Source: Paenibacillus terrae (GTDB lineage: Bacteria; Bacillota; Bacilli; Paenibacillales; Paenibacillaceae). From it: a DNA stretch of 64,000 bases. A program made the position numbers and the translations under genes. The DNA lies in assembly GCF_000943545.1 (NCBI RefSeq), contig NZ_JTHP01000014.1:1-64000 (forward strand). Direction: 5' to 3'. How positions within the stretch are numbered: the stretch's first letter is position 1; each line of letters starts with the position of its first letter. Under the pieces are notes generated by a model that had not been told where the DNA came from, made no database searches, and saw only the letters and a program-made list of their open reading frames with translations. Positions 37,924 through 54,222 of this stretch are shown piece after piece.

Positions 37924-38686
37924 TTATTGACGTTTTTTCAATGCGAGTATTGTATCCGTTATGCCTTTTTCAAAAGGGGTCTTGGGTATAGGGCCTACAA
38001 CACGCTCGTATTTGCTACCATCCAGCACAACAGGTGTTTGGGTCAGATATAGCATCTCTACGATTTCACGAATCACGGGATCAAATAATCCGATCAGACG
38101 AAGTGCGGTTTTTCGCAGTGGAAAGACGGGTTTAGTTTTACCACTTGCTTTTTGGGCAATCTGAACAAGCTTTTTGCCGGAAATCACATCTGCTCCCGGT
38201 ATGTTCCAATTTTGACCGTATGCTTCTTCCCGGCTGGCTAATTCCACGATCATTACTGCCGCATCTGGCAGATACACATATTCGCGTGGGACATTTAATC
38301 CTCCTATGAAAATAGCCGGTTTTCCAGCAGCCACAGCCTCCATCGTTAATCCTAAATAAGAGGACTTGTTGGCGGTAGGTCCGTAATAATCAGGCAATCT
38401 TGTAATCATAGGCTGTGCATGATCCCAGCGGGAACTGAATATAAGCTTTTCAAATTCCAGCTTGACTTTTCCCTTGAGGGTTAACCGCAGCACTAACCTG
38501 ATGCGGATCGAATACATCGCCTTTATAAACAGACAGATGCTTTGGCTGACCTAATGACACTTGTAATTGCTGGAGCTTGTTGGAAGAACGTCCGAACGCG
38601 ATGGTTTCAATGCCTCTGTTGAGAAGTTCTTGTAGAATTGCCGACCCAGTTCCTCCGGTTGCACCTAATACGATTGTTTTTTTCAT
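37924..38686 (-). pseudogene. NmrA/SDR-like NAD(P)H-binding protein, internally deleted and frameshifted
   Basis: Starts MKKTIVLGATGGTGSAIL (nucleotide-binding loop) through VYKGDVFDPHQVSAAV, then at about 38470 passes, in another frame, to the second half (FEKLIFSSRWDHAQ…ITRLPDYYGP… FIGGLNVPREYVYLPD… NIPGADVISGKKL). About 60 codons are missing. It lies beside and was probably controlled by the TetR gene 110 bases upstream. Confidence 0.75.
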
Positions 38687-38715
38687 TGTGAACACTCCTT
38701 AAATAGAATTATAAT

Positions 38716-38773
38716 TTAGTGACTAATCAATAACAGAATGTGATGAAATAATAGTTAGTGATTGATCAATTAC
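38716..38773. promoter_or_regulatory. Two TetR operators
   Basis: TTAGTGACTAATCAATAAC (38716-38734) and TTAGTGATTGATCAATTAC (38755-38773). The latter repeats as a longer palindrome at 39358. They lie between the oxidoreductase remnant and the TetR gene. Confidence 0.75.
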
Positions 38774-38794
38774 CTGACATTAAAATAAACGAGG

Positions 38795-39322
38795 TTAATC
38801 GTTTATTTTCATCAGCTCCGGCAGATCCAGCGACATTGAGATATTACAAAGCATGCCTCTGGCCAGAAAAAGCATCGTTCTTTCCAATGCCTGTTCAATA
38901 CCTGCCTGGCGGAAGGCATCATATACCGCCGCATGAATTTCACGAAATCCCTGCTGCATCACGTTCACAACCACGTCCTCGTGGATTGTCTGCGCCTGCA
39001 TTTGCAAAAGAATCTCATTGCGGTATTCCACCATAATTTGCGAATATGCTGCAATAAGCTCCTGCTCTAGCCGTTCAGACGAAACCGAATGAATAACTCG
39101 GTGAAAAGAGTCGATGATGCGTGCAAATGAAACCTTCAGCGCTTCAATCAGCAAAGCTTCCTTGGTAGCGAAAAAACGGAAAACATACGGCTGAGAAATG
39201 TTGGCCCGTTCAGCCACTTTGGCTGTTGTCGCACGATAGTAGCCCATCTCTGCAAATACTTCAATGGCGGCGGATATGATTTCTTTTTGGCGATTTATTG
39301 ATGTTGACGTAGCTTTGGTCAT
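38795..39322 (-). CDS. TetR-family regulator
   Basis: 175 residues. HTH at about 24-55: YRATTAKVAERANISQPYVF. C-terminal ligand domain with MQAQTIHEDVVVNVMQQGF. Three copies of the TTAGTGATTGATCAATTAC-type operator flank it, one upstream of its own start, which points to autoregulation and control of the adjacent (now broken) NmrA-like gene. Ligand unknown. Confidence 0.88.
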   Translation of the reverse strand: MTKATSTSINRQKEIISAAIEVFAEMGYYRATTAKVAERANISQPYVFRFFATKEALLIEALKVSFARIIDSFHRVIHSVSSERLEQELIAAYSQIMVEYRNEILLQMQAQTIHEDVVVNVMQQGFREIHAAVYDAFRQAGIEQALERTMLFLARGMLCNISMSLDLPELMKIND

Positions 39323-39357
39323 GAAATCTCCATCCTTTTGTTCAACACAGATTCAGA

Positions 39358-39379
39358 TTAGTGATTGATCAATTACTAA
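39358..39379. promoter_or_regulatory. TetR operator at its own promoter
   Basis: TTAGTGATTGATCAATTACTAA, a palindrome with two mismatched pairs centred on TTGATCAA, 36 bases upstream of the TetR start. Confidence 0.75.
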
Positions 39380-39434
39380 ATCCAATATAAATGACACTGC
39401 ACGAAAATGCAATAGTAATCGCTTAGAAAAAATA

Positions 39435-39465
39435 AGTCGCCTCCGGGATGGTTACGGAAGCGACT
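39435..39465 (-). terminator. Terminator of the lipoprotein gene
   Basis: AGTCGC-c-TCCG … CGGA-a-GCGACT hairpin; TTATTTTTT follows on the minus strand. Confidence 0.75.
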
Positions 39466-39484
39466 CTTTTATTGTGTCTCAGAT

Positions 39485-40267
39485 TTATGGAGTCATGGAG
39501 TTAAAATACAATCTGACATAGTTAACCTTTTGCGTTTTTGTCTGATAGGAGAATACTAAATACTGATCAAGTCCGGAAGCATTTTTGATGGTATAACTGG
39601 CTTCTGCGGTATAGGGTATGTCTTTGGAGGTATCGTTCCTTTCGGTCGGCTTACCCAGTTCCTTAATGACTTGGTTGATAACCAGCTTTTTATAAGATGG
39701 ATCGGATGATGTAATCTCTGTAACTTTATCGCTTCCATCCAGTACGATATCCGTATGATGCTTGGCGTAGCTCCGCAGATGACCGGTAGAGCCTGACTCG
39801 GATTTTCCCCACAGCTCGAACAAAAGATCGCTGCCCGTTCCCAAACCAAGACCCTTGGGCAAATTCGGAAGTGTCCCCTGCTTGGCGGCGCTGAGTATGG
39901 TTGCTGGGAAACTGTGTGTGTGATTAGATGGCGCTGCACTGCTGGCAGGTGACTGATGGGCCGAAGATGAGCCTTGCTCAGATACCTTTCCGGTATCTTT
40001 GGAATCTGCCGCACTTGGACTTTGCTGGTCTGTGTCCGAACCTTGCTTGTTCGCATCTGCACTCTTACTATTATCGTCCGTTTGCTGAACCGAAGAATCG
40101 GTAGATGGTGCAACCGCACCTTCCGTAATTGGAGCAGTTGATTTTGCTTCTCCGCTATTGCCGCATCCGGTGATGGCAGCGAAACTTATAGCCATCAAAG
40201 CGATAGCTGTGACTAGCTTATAGGGCAGCTTTTTTGGTTCATGTGGTTGATATGAATGCTTCATCAT
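39485..40267 (-). CDS. Putative lipoprotein
   Basis: 260 residues from MMKHSYQ; AAGGAAAGAG precedes. Lipoprotein signal: basic KKLPYKL, hydrophobic VTAIALMAISFA, lipobox AITGC with Cys35. Residues 40-115 are Ser/Gln/Asp-rich and disordered; 130-260 form a beta-rich domain with no recognised family (LLFELWGKSESGSTGHLRSYAKH, YTAEASYTIKN). Predicted to be anchored to the outer face of the membrane. Monocistronic. Confidence 0.75.
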   Translation of the reverse strand: MMKHSYQPHEPKKLPYKLVTAIALMAISFAAITGCGNSGEAKSTAPITEGAVAPSTDSSVQQTDDNSKSADANKQGSDTDQQSPSAADSKDTGKVSEQGSSSAHQSPASSAAPSNHTHSFPATILSAAKQGTLPNLPKGLGLGTGSDLLFELWGKSESGSTGHLRSYAKHHTDIVLDGSDKVTEITSSDPSYKKLVINQVIKELGKPTERNDTSKDIPYTAEASYTIKNASGLDQYLVFSYQTKTQKVNYVRLYFNSMTP

Positions 40268-40387
40268 GAGATCACTCTTTCCTTGTTTCAATGAGGTACA
40301 AACCAAGTGTAACCGAACCACATTTCCAGAATACCTCTACTTGTTTCCAACTTGTAAACAAGGAAATTGAAGATCATCCAACATACA

Positions 40388-41014
40388 CTATTTGCGATAG
40401 TACGATCCTAGCTGTTGTTTAGAAAAAGGATAAGGAGAATTACTATTTTTCAACCATATATTTCCCTTTATGATGAAGATATATACAGCAAAAGCAAAGT
40501 AGATTGTCCCCCAGATCCAGTCTGTTAGGGTCGGTGCATTGTACTTCACAATATCATGAATGTACCAGATTCCGACCGGAACATGCACGAGTACTGCCGT
40601 AAACAAACCAGGATTATATAAGGTTTTTGCTTTTATATTCACAACAATGCCATGCCAGACTACCTGGAAGAAACCCATAAAAACAGGTGCGAGTCCAAGC
40701 CATATCACGTGTGGAAACCATACGGGGAGTAAATAAAACACATAGGCAATCAACACATTAATAATCATGGCTGATTGGGTGTTTAAGGGATAGCGATCCG
40801 GGGTTTCACTTTTAAACATGACGTTGTTAAACAAACCGGCAAAATATCCAGGCCAGCGATACTCCTCAAATTGATGAAAAAGGATGGCTACAAAGCTCAA
40901 CCATAAAATTCCTGTTATATCGGAAAAAATGGCTCTGTTCATAAGTAAACCAATACATACGATCACACCGATGATAGCCCCTGCGTCCTGTCAGTATTTT
41001 CTCAGAAGATTCAT
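40388..41014 (-). pseudogene. HXXEE-domain membrane protein with early TGA
   Basis: A 208-codon membrane protein of the HXXEE family (about five transmembrane segments; HQFEEYRWPGYF carries the name motif). The natural start is ATG at 41014 with GGAGTGA upstream, giving MNLLRKY, then a TGA at 40991-40993 in place of what is probably Trp, then QDAGAIIGVIVC in the same frame. Translation could restart at GTG 40966, lacking the first 16 residues. So either a single nonsense change or a sequencing error. It follows the TetR gene by about 27 bases. Confidence 0.7.
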
Positions 41015-41040
41015 AGTATTCACTCCAGTCATTTATTATT

Positions 41041-41637
41041 TCAGCATTTTGTATCATCAAAATATCTATCAAACAACAGGTTTAATTGTTCCTCGATTGA
41101 AGGCACTTCCACAGCCGCTCCGGATTCAAGAATCGGGCTCATCAATGCGGGAAGAAAAATAGCCCCAAATATTTGCAGCATCATCGCTAGCAATCGTTCT
41201 GGCTGTTGCTCACCTGTAAGCTCCTTGATCGTACTTTGCACTTTGGGGAATCCCATCATGTTTAAAAACCTTCCGTATTCCTGTTGGGATGTGAAGGGCG
41301 TGCTACCCATGACAATGACTCGTGAGAGAAGCTCCGGGTATTGCCGAATGACCTGTAAATAATCAAACAAAAATTGTTTCAGTCGATCTTGGGGTGGGAT
41401 CGCTGTATCGTCCAAAATAGAAAAAGTGTGCTGAAAGCCACTTAATATCACTTCAATGGCTTCACTGAGCAGATTTTCCTTAGAGCCAAAATAATAATTA
41501 ACTAGAGAAATATTAGTGGTCGACAGGTCGGCAATTTTCCTGATTGTAACCGCCTCGAAACCTTCCTTTTTAATGAATTCAAGCGCAGCGTGTAATATTT
41601 TTTCTTTGGTTTGCTGTTTTTTGTCTACGTGATTCAT
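41041..41637 (-). CDS. TetR-family regulator
   Basis: 198 residues. HTH FEAVTIRKIADLSTTNISLVNYYFGSKENLLSEA at about 25-58 in strict TetR register; C-terminal domain with long helices. ATG follows GAGGAGGAG. Transcribed with the HXXEE membrane gene, which it probably regulates. AT-rich repeats of AAAnTTAAACATAATTTAAA type at 41700-41740 in front of it could be its operator. Confidence 0.88.
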   Translation of the reverse strand: MNHVDKKQQTKEKILHAALEFIKKEGFEAVTIRKIADLSTTNISLVNYYFGSKENLLSEAIEVILSGFQHTFSILDDTAIPPQDRLKQFLFDYLQVIRQYPELLSRVIVMGSTPFTSQQEYGRFLNMMGFPKVQSTIKELTGEQQPERLLAMMLQIFGAIFLPALMSPILESGAAVEVPSIEEQLNLLFDRYFDDTKC

Positions 41638-41804
41638 ACTTCTCCTCCTCTTACCTGGTCCAATCGGAGCGGATTGAATAGACCAGAATTCTATAAGTTA
41701 AACATAATTTAAAACAATGTTTAAATTTATGTTTGAACTTAGTTTAGCACTTTGTATTTCGTAATACAAGTGCAGTTTGATATTGATATTTAGGATATAC
41801 AAAA

Positions 41805-41835
41805 AACCGCAAACGAATAAGATCGCTTGCGGGTT
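41805..41835 (-). terminator. Terminator of the aminopeptidase
   Basis: AACCCGCAAGCGA … TCGTTTGCGGTT hairpin with a run of T on the minus strand. Confidence 0.8.
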
Positions 41836-41862
41836 GTTATAAATTGAGACTATGAAAAGGTT

Positions 41863-43095
41863 TTAAATCGCCCAGTTTCCTTTGCGGAACACAGCCTCTG
41901 TACTTCCGTCCTGCAGCTCGCCGTCAATATCCAGCTCAGCGGAGCCGATCATAAAGTCAACATGGGTCAGGCTGACATTGGCACCGTTCTGGAGCAGCTC
42001 TTCCCGGTTCATTTGTGTTCCTTTTTCGAGGTTAAACGGATACGCACTACCGAGCGCCAAGTGACAGGAGGCATTTTCATCAATCCCTGTATTGTAAAAG
42101 ATGCGATTGAGATTGGAAATCGGTGAATCGTGCGGCACCAGCGCGACTTCACCCAAATAGCTGGCCCCTTCATCCGTAGCCAACAAATTCGTCAAATGTT
42201 GCTCGCCGGATTCCGCTGTATACTTGGTGACTTTGCCATCCTTAAAGGTAAATGTAATGCGATCGACCAGTTGTCCATTCAAATTGAGTGGCATGGTGCT
42301 GGTGACATAACCATTTACACCTGTACGTTTAGGCATTGTGAAAACTTCTTCTGTCGGCATATTCGCCACAAAGTAGTCTCCACGCTCGTTTTCACCACCA
42401 CCGCTGCGCCAAATATGTCCGTCGGCCAGTTCGATTTTTAAATCTGTTCCGGGCGCGCGGTAGTGCAGGCTTTTATACTTTTTATGATTCAGCTTGTCTT
42501 GCAGCTGTTCGAGGTTTTTCAGATGATTCTGCCAATTCTGAACGGGATCGGAGCCATCCACACGGTTCATTTGGAAAATCGTTTCCCACATGACACGAAT
42601 ACGGTCCTCTTCCGCCACATCAGCAAACACTTTATCCGCCCAAGCCTTCGTGGGTGCTTTGATCAGACACCAGCTGATTTTATGATTTCGGGTATATTGG
42701 GAAAAGCCTTCTCTCGCCGTTACCGCCGCCTTCGTTGCACGCGATACTTTTTGCGGATCAATGCCTTGATACAGATCCGGGTTCGGCACCTTGATTGTTA
42801 GCGTGGCTCCACCCTCCTCGGCGAGTTTTTCCAGCATTTCTGCCTTCCAGGCCGGGTAGTAATCAAAGCTGGCTTCATCACCATGCTCAAAACGGCTGCG
42901 CGTAATCTGATCGTCCTCGAACTCCACCTGCACATATTTGGCTCCTGCTTCATAGGCTTTGTTAACAATCAACCGCGTAAATTCCACGGTTTCCAGTGGT
43001 GCAGTGACCAAAAACACCTGTCCGTGCTGGATGTTGACACCTACTTTTACGACCAGTTCTGCATATTGCTCCAGCAATGCTTCAAATGAACTCAT
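41863..43095 (-). CDS. M29 aminopeptidase (AmpS/PepS/AmpT type)
   Basis: 410 residues, normal family length. Metal-dependent cytoplasmic aminopeptidase. Visible metal-site segments: ATDEGASYLGEVALVPHDSPI, FYNTGIDENASCHLALGSAY and LTHVDFMIGS near the C-terminus. A good GGAGCGTG ribosome-binding site precedes ATG. It follows the acyl-CoA synthetase on the same strand after 40 bases, perhaps by read-through. Confidence 0.92.
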   Translation of the reverse strand: MSSFEALLEQYAELVVKVGVNIQHGQVFLVTAPLETVEFTRLIVNKAYEAGAKYVQVEFEDDQITRSRFEHGDEASFDYYPAWKAEMLEKLAEEGGATLTIKVPNPDLYQGIDPQKVSRATKAAVTAREGFSQYTRNHKISWCLIKAPTKAWADKVFADVAEEDRIRVMWETIFQMNRVDGSDPVQNWQNHLKNLEQLQDKLNHKKYKSLHYRAPGTDLKIELADGHIWRSGGGENERGDYFVANMPTEEVFTMPKRTGVNGYVTSTMPLNLNGQLVDRITFTFKDGKVTKYTAESGEQHLTNLLATDEGASYLGEVALVPHDSPISNLNRIFYNTGIDENASCHLALGSAYPFNLEKGTQMNREELLQNGANVSLTHVDFMIGSAELDIDGELQDGSTEAVFRKGNWAI

Positions 43096-43135
43096 TTTCC
43101 CACGCTCCTGTTCCGCATTTCATGATATTTACAAT

Positions 43136-44740
43136 CTACAATTGCAGTACAGACTGCTTCTCCAGTTCACGCAGCTCCACTCTTCTTATTTTACCCGAGC
43201 TGGTTTTGGGAAGCTCCTGAATAAACTCTATTTTTCTTGGATATTTGTAAGGTGCTGTCGATGCTTTCACATGATGTTGCAGTTCCTTCACCAACTCCGG
43301 TGATCCTTCTACTCCGGCTTTGAGTACAACGTAGGCTTTTACAATATGTCCCCGGATTTCGTCAGGACTGGCTACGGCAGCACACTCCTGTACAGAGTCA
43401 TGCTTCATGAGCGCTTCCTCCACTTCGAAGGGACCGATGGTATAACCGGAGCTAATAATGATATCGTCACCGCGTCCTTCAAACCAGAAATATCCATCCT
43501 TGTCCTTGCGCGCCCGGTCTCCTGTAACAAAATAGTCTCCATGGACACTGACTGCTTTGCGCTCTGGATCAAGGTAATACGTATGGAATAATGCCGGCAG
43601 ATCAGCACGAACTGCAATATCGCCCACTTGGCCCGGAGCCAGTGGAACACCATCCTCGTCTACGATCTCAACCAGTCCCGGTGCAATAGATTTCCCCATC
43701 GAACCAGTGCGTAGAGGCGCATCCTTCAAATTACCGATAATCAAAGTGCTTTCTGTCTGGCCGTAACCGTCACGAATCGTAATGTTGAATTGTTCCTGAA
43801 ACTTGTTAATGACCTCCTGATTAAGAGGCTCACCCGCAGAAACTGCGCTACGCAATTGGGACAGATCATATTGATCCAGACCGTCTGCTTTCGCCATAAT
43901 CCGGTATTCCGTCGGGGTACAGCACAACACTTGAATTCCGTACTGCTGCATGAGCTGTAAATATCGACCCGGACGAAACGAACCATTATATACGAATCCG
44001 GTCGCTCCATTACCCAGTACGGATAGAAACGGACTCCAAATCCATTTTTGCCATCCTGGTGCAGCTGTAGCCCATACTGTATCCGAGGCTTGGATATCCA
44101 GCCAAGGGGATGTAATCCGAAGATGGGCATATCCCCAGCCATGGCTATGTACGACACCTTTAGGATTACCCGTGGTACCGGAGGTATAGGCCAGAATTGC
44201 CATGTCATCCCGGTGCGTTTTCACAGCTTCAAAGGTATCTTCCTGTTCTGCCATCAGCTCATTCAGCGCCAGCCAGCCGGGTTCAGCTACCGTGTCGTCG
44301 TTGGAAACTGCGATACGGTAATCCAGGGAAGGCAAATCCCCGTCTACTTTGTTCACCTCACCAGTTACTCCGGTCCAGGCAATCACCCCGCGTGCTTCCG
44401 AATGGCGAAGTCGATAGGCAATATCCTTGGCCCGCAGCATTTCGGAAGAAGGAATTACGGCAAGTCCCAGCTTTAAGCAAGCCAGGTAAATCACATACGC
44501 AATAATGCGACGTGGTACTATGACCAGAACCCTGTCTCCTTTGTTAAATCCCAGTCCTGCGAGTCCTCCAGCCAGTCGATTAGCCTTTTTCAGCAGCTCC
44601 CCGTAGGTGATTTCCTCGTAGTCTCCTGTTTCGCTCAACCACTTGATTGCTGTTTTACTAGCCTCATGGTGCTCCATTTCCGAAGTCATATTGTAATATT
44701 CAGGCGCAAGCCATTGCTGTTGATCTGTCAAATTGTACAT
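43136..44740 (-). CDS. Acyl-CoA synthetase, medium-chain/acetyl-CoA-synthetase-like (YtcI/MbmA type)
   Basis: 534 residues, ANL superfamily. AMP-binding P-loop YTSGTTGNPKG, A4/A5 segment RDGYGQTES, A7 YFVTGDRARKD, A8 hinge RGDDIIISSGY and the catalytic Lys in PKTSSGKIRR at the C-terminus. ATG is preceded by GGGGAA. Activates a fatty or short branched acid to its CoA thioester. A FapR-like operator overlaps its promoter, linking it to fatty-acid control. Confidence 0.92.
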   Translation of the reverse strand: MYNLTDQQQWLAPEYYNMTSEMEHHEASKTAIKWLSETGDYEEITYGELLKKANRLAGGLAGLGFNKGDRVLVIVPRRIIAYVIYLACLKLGLAVIPSSEMLRAKDIAYRLRHSEARGVIAWTGVTGEVNKVDGDLPSLDYRIAVSNDDTVAEPGWLALNELMAEQEDTFEAVKTHRDDMAILAYTSGTTGNPKGVVHSHGWGYAHLRITSPWLDIQASDTVWATAAPGWQKWIWSPFLSVLGNGATGFVYNGSFRPGRYLQLMQQYGIQVLCCTPTEYRIMAKADGLDQYDLSQLRSAVSAGEPLNQEVINKFQEQFNITIRDGYGQTESTLIIGNLKDAPLRTGSMGKSIAPGLVEIVDEDGVPLAPGQVGDIAVRADLPALFHTYYLDPERKAVSVHGDYFVTGDRARKDKDGYFWFEGRGDDIIISSGYTIGPFEVEEALMKHDSVQECAAVASPDEIRGHIVKAYVVLKAGVEGSPELVKELQHHVKASTAPYKYPRKIEFIQELPKTSSGKIRRVELRELEKQSVLQL

Positions 44741-44779
44741 TCCCCTTTATACATAAGATGAGAGCCACGATCTAATCTT

Positions 44780-44809
44780 ATTATAACACGTCTTAGTACC
44801 AGGTTCTAA
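44780..44809 (-). promoter_or_regulatory. Promoter with FapR-like operator
   Basis: Minus strand: TTAGAACCTGGTACTAA (44793-44809), a 17-bp palindrome matching the FapR box (TTAGTACC-n-GGTACTAA type), then -10 TATAAT at 44780-44785. FapR senses malonyl-CoA and represses lipid-synthesis genes. Confidence 0.65.
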
Positions 44810-44862
44810 ACCCAGAATCATTTTTTTGGAAAAAATAAAGTCCGTAGAGGCGAATGACAAAA

Positions 44863-44890
44863 AGAAAGAGCCTCATTTCAGACTCTTTCT
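44863..44890 (-). terminator. Terminator of the AlkC-like gene
   Basis: AGAAAGAG / CTCTTTCT stem followed by TTTTT on the minus strand. Confidence 0.75.
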
Positions 44891-44909
44891 CTCTGCTGCT
44901 ATAGTGCTT

Positions 44910-46013
44910 TTAAAACTGGAGCTCCACTACTGTAGATGCCGCTTCTTGTCCGTTCACAAGCAGTATAATACGGTGTGCGCCCGGGTAATGGCGGCGGGTC
45001 GTCAGGTCTGCAAAACGGTGTGTTCGCGTACCTGTAAGACGGGTTCCTCCGGGTACGTTTTTGTCGGAAAGCAGAAATAATTTACGCGAGACTTGTCCTC
45101 TCGCCTTCACAAAGTCGATGCCGTATTCGATGCGAACTCGCACCGGGTCGCCCTCCCGAAGTTGCAACCCATAGCTCAGCTCACAGCTATCCCCGAGCTT
45201 TAACACAGCCGGATCGGCGGTAAAAGACGCTTCCGTGACTAACGGTGATCCGTTCGTTTCTTCAGCATAACCAAACATCGCCATCACCTCGGGGCTGGAC
45301 TTGCGAATCAGGGTCCGGCAGCCGTGGCGTACAATCCAGTCGGTGTCGGGATGCGTACCTTTCCATCGTTGAGCTGTTGCAATGACTGCTTCGGGATGGT
45401 CCTTGGCGATGTCGTTCAGGTTGTTGGCTACACTTTTACGTACATACAGTGAGGGATCGGCTTTCAATAGTTCCAGCACGGCCAATACCGGAGCGGGATT
45501 GCGCTTAAATATGGGCAACGCTTGCCCCCACGGCAGTCGTGGACGACAGCCTTCGCTGGCAAGACGGCGAACGTGCTCGCTTGGATGCCCCGCCCAGACC
45601 GTCATCTGGCGCATCATCCGTTCCGGTTCACGCAGCAGGAAGGGTCTGACGGCAAACTCCGCAGATGACTTCCGGGTGAAACGCTCCAGCGCTTCCATGG
45701 AAAGCGTCCAATGCTCCTCTCCCTGCCCATACACCTCCACAAAATCCGGAAAGAATAAGTACGGGAAACCGCTGCAATGTTCGTCTATAGCAAAAAGGAC
45801 AGCCAAGGCTTCTTCATAACGACTTGGCAAGAACGTCCCCAATGTTAGTGAAATCCGCCGCATCCGGGCTTTTAGCTCCAGCTCATTCCACGATTCGTCC
45901 ATGACCTGATGGATAAATCCCTGGGTATCAAACGAGCTATAAGCAGTTTGTACTCTTTCACCGAAAAGGCGAAGAAAATCCTCTGTGTATATATTTTTTA
46001 AAGGCTCAGCCAT
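44910..46013 (-). CDS. DNA alkylation repair protein, AlkC/YhaZ-like (HEAT repeats)
   Basis: 367 residues starting at ATG 46013 with AAGGAGAT upstream. All-helical ALK/HEAT-repeat fold: MTVWAGHPSEHVRRLASEGCRPRLPWG, then LKADPSLYVRKSVANNLNDIAKDHPE and DWIVRHGCRTLIRKSSPE, the conserved core of AlkC-type DNA glycosylases, followed by a C-terminal Ig-like beta domain (LREGDPVRVRIEYGIDFVK…). It removes 3-methyladenine-type lesions without base flipping in this family. Stand-alone. Confidence 0.88.
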   Translation of the reverse strand: MAEPLKNIYTEDFLRLFGERVQTAYSSFDTQGFIHQVMDESWNELELKARMRRISLTLGTFLPSRYEEALAVLFAIDEHCSGFPYLFFPDFVEVYGQGEEHWTLSMEALERFTRKSSAEFAVRPFLLREPERMMRQMTVWAGHPSEHVRRLASEGCRPRLPWGQALPIFKRNPAPVLAVLELLKADPSLYVRKSVANNLNDIAKDHPEAVIATAQRWKGTHPDTDWIVRHGCRTLIRKSSPEVMAMFGYAEETNGSPLVTEASFTADPAVLKLGDSCELSYGLQLREGDPVRVRIEYGIDFVKARGQVSRKLFLLSDKNVPGGTRLTGTRTHRFADLTTRRHYPGAHRIILLVNGQEAASTVVELQF

Positions 46014-46138
46014 CTTGTATCTCCTTTTGTATCCGAATGTAAACGATAGATTCATACCTTCGTCTATGATAACCATAAACGACGCTCCAACACCAGCACC
46101 AAAATGATCTGCCTCGACGTGACGAAGCCAGATATACT

Positions 46139-46175
46139 AAAAATGCCAGGCCCTGTGATGAGGACCTGACATTTT
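46139..46175 (-). terminator. Terminator of the synthase operon
   Basis: AAATG-n-CAGG-n-CC … GG-n-CCTG-n-CATTT hairpin; T run on the minus strand. Confidence 0.75.
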
Positions 46176-46186
46176 GCATGCGTGGC

Positions 46187-53590
<7,404 letters not shown>

Positions 53591-54222
53591 ACCAAACCCC
53601 TTTCCTCCCCACAAAGATGTGGCAAAACAAAAATGTTTTTACGATTCAGGTGTTAATGTATATATGTATGGAGATATGAAAATATGGAGATAGATACAGC
53701 AAACCATAACAAAGCAAGGTTGTAAGGTTGACAAAAAAAGCAATAAGCGACAATTTAAGATTTAATTTGGTGATTGAATTGCCATTCGTCGTGTAATTGG
53801 AAATAAATTTAGGTGTGTGTGTAAAAGCTTGGAAGTGTGAAAAGCTTGGAGTGGACTAAAGACTTAGGTTGGGACCTAAGAATCTAGTATCATAGATGAA
53901 TGTGTCGAAAAAATACCGAAAACAACGCAATTTTATTCCAAAAGCAAGTATTAATTGTGAAATATTTTAATTATATAATAAATATGGACTCGAAAAAAGT
54001 CAATATTTTTTCAAATTCCTTTAATGGAAAAAAATAAATAAACAGAGACTAATAGGGTTTTATAAACACAAAAGTAAATTAAAGTATGAATTTATAATGT
54101 GTAAGTATATTATACATACAAACAATACCCTCTTTTGTATGAAAATCAGGCATTGTTTGTAATTTTTTTAATGAATTTTTGTAAAAATTTCTGTGTCGTA
54201 AGTGCAAGAAACGGATGACGTG
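53591..54222. promoter_or_regulatory. AT-rich upstream region of the starter-synthase operon
   Basis: 630 bases without a gene. On the minus strand TTGTCA-17-TGTTAT near 53690-53740 is the best promoter candidate, about 120 bases before the MCAT gene. A hairpin ACAAACAATnCC … GGnATTGTTTGT followed by TTTTTTT (plus strand) at 54118-54165 lies against the end of the S9 peptidase. The rest is very AT-rich and may be long regulatory sequence. Confidence 0.45.

Noticed and set aside
43741..44208. 155-codon frame inside the acyl-CoA synthetase, another frame of the same strand
   Set aside because: Shadow of a clear enzyme whose motifs span the region.
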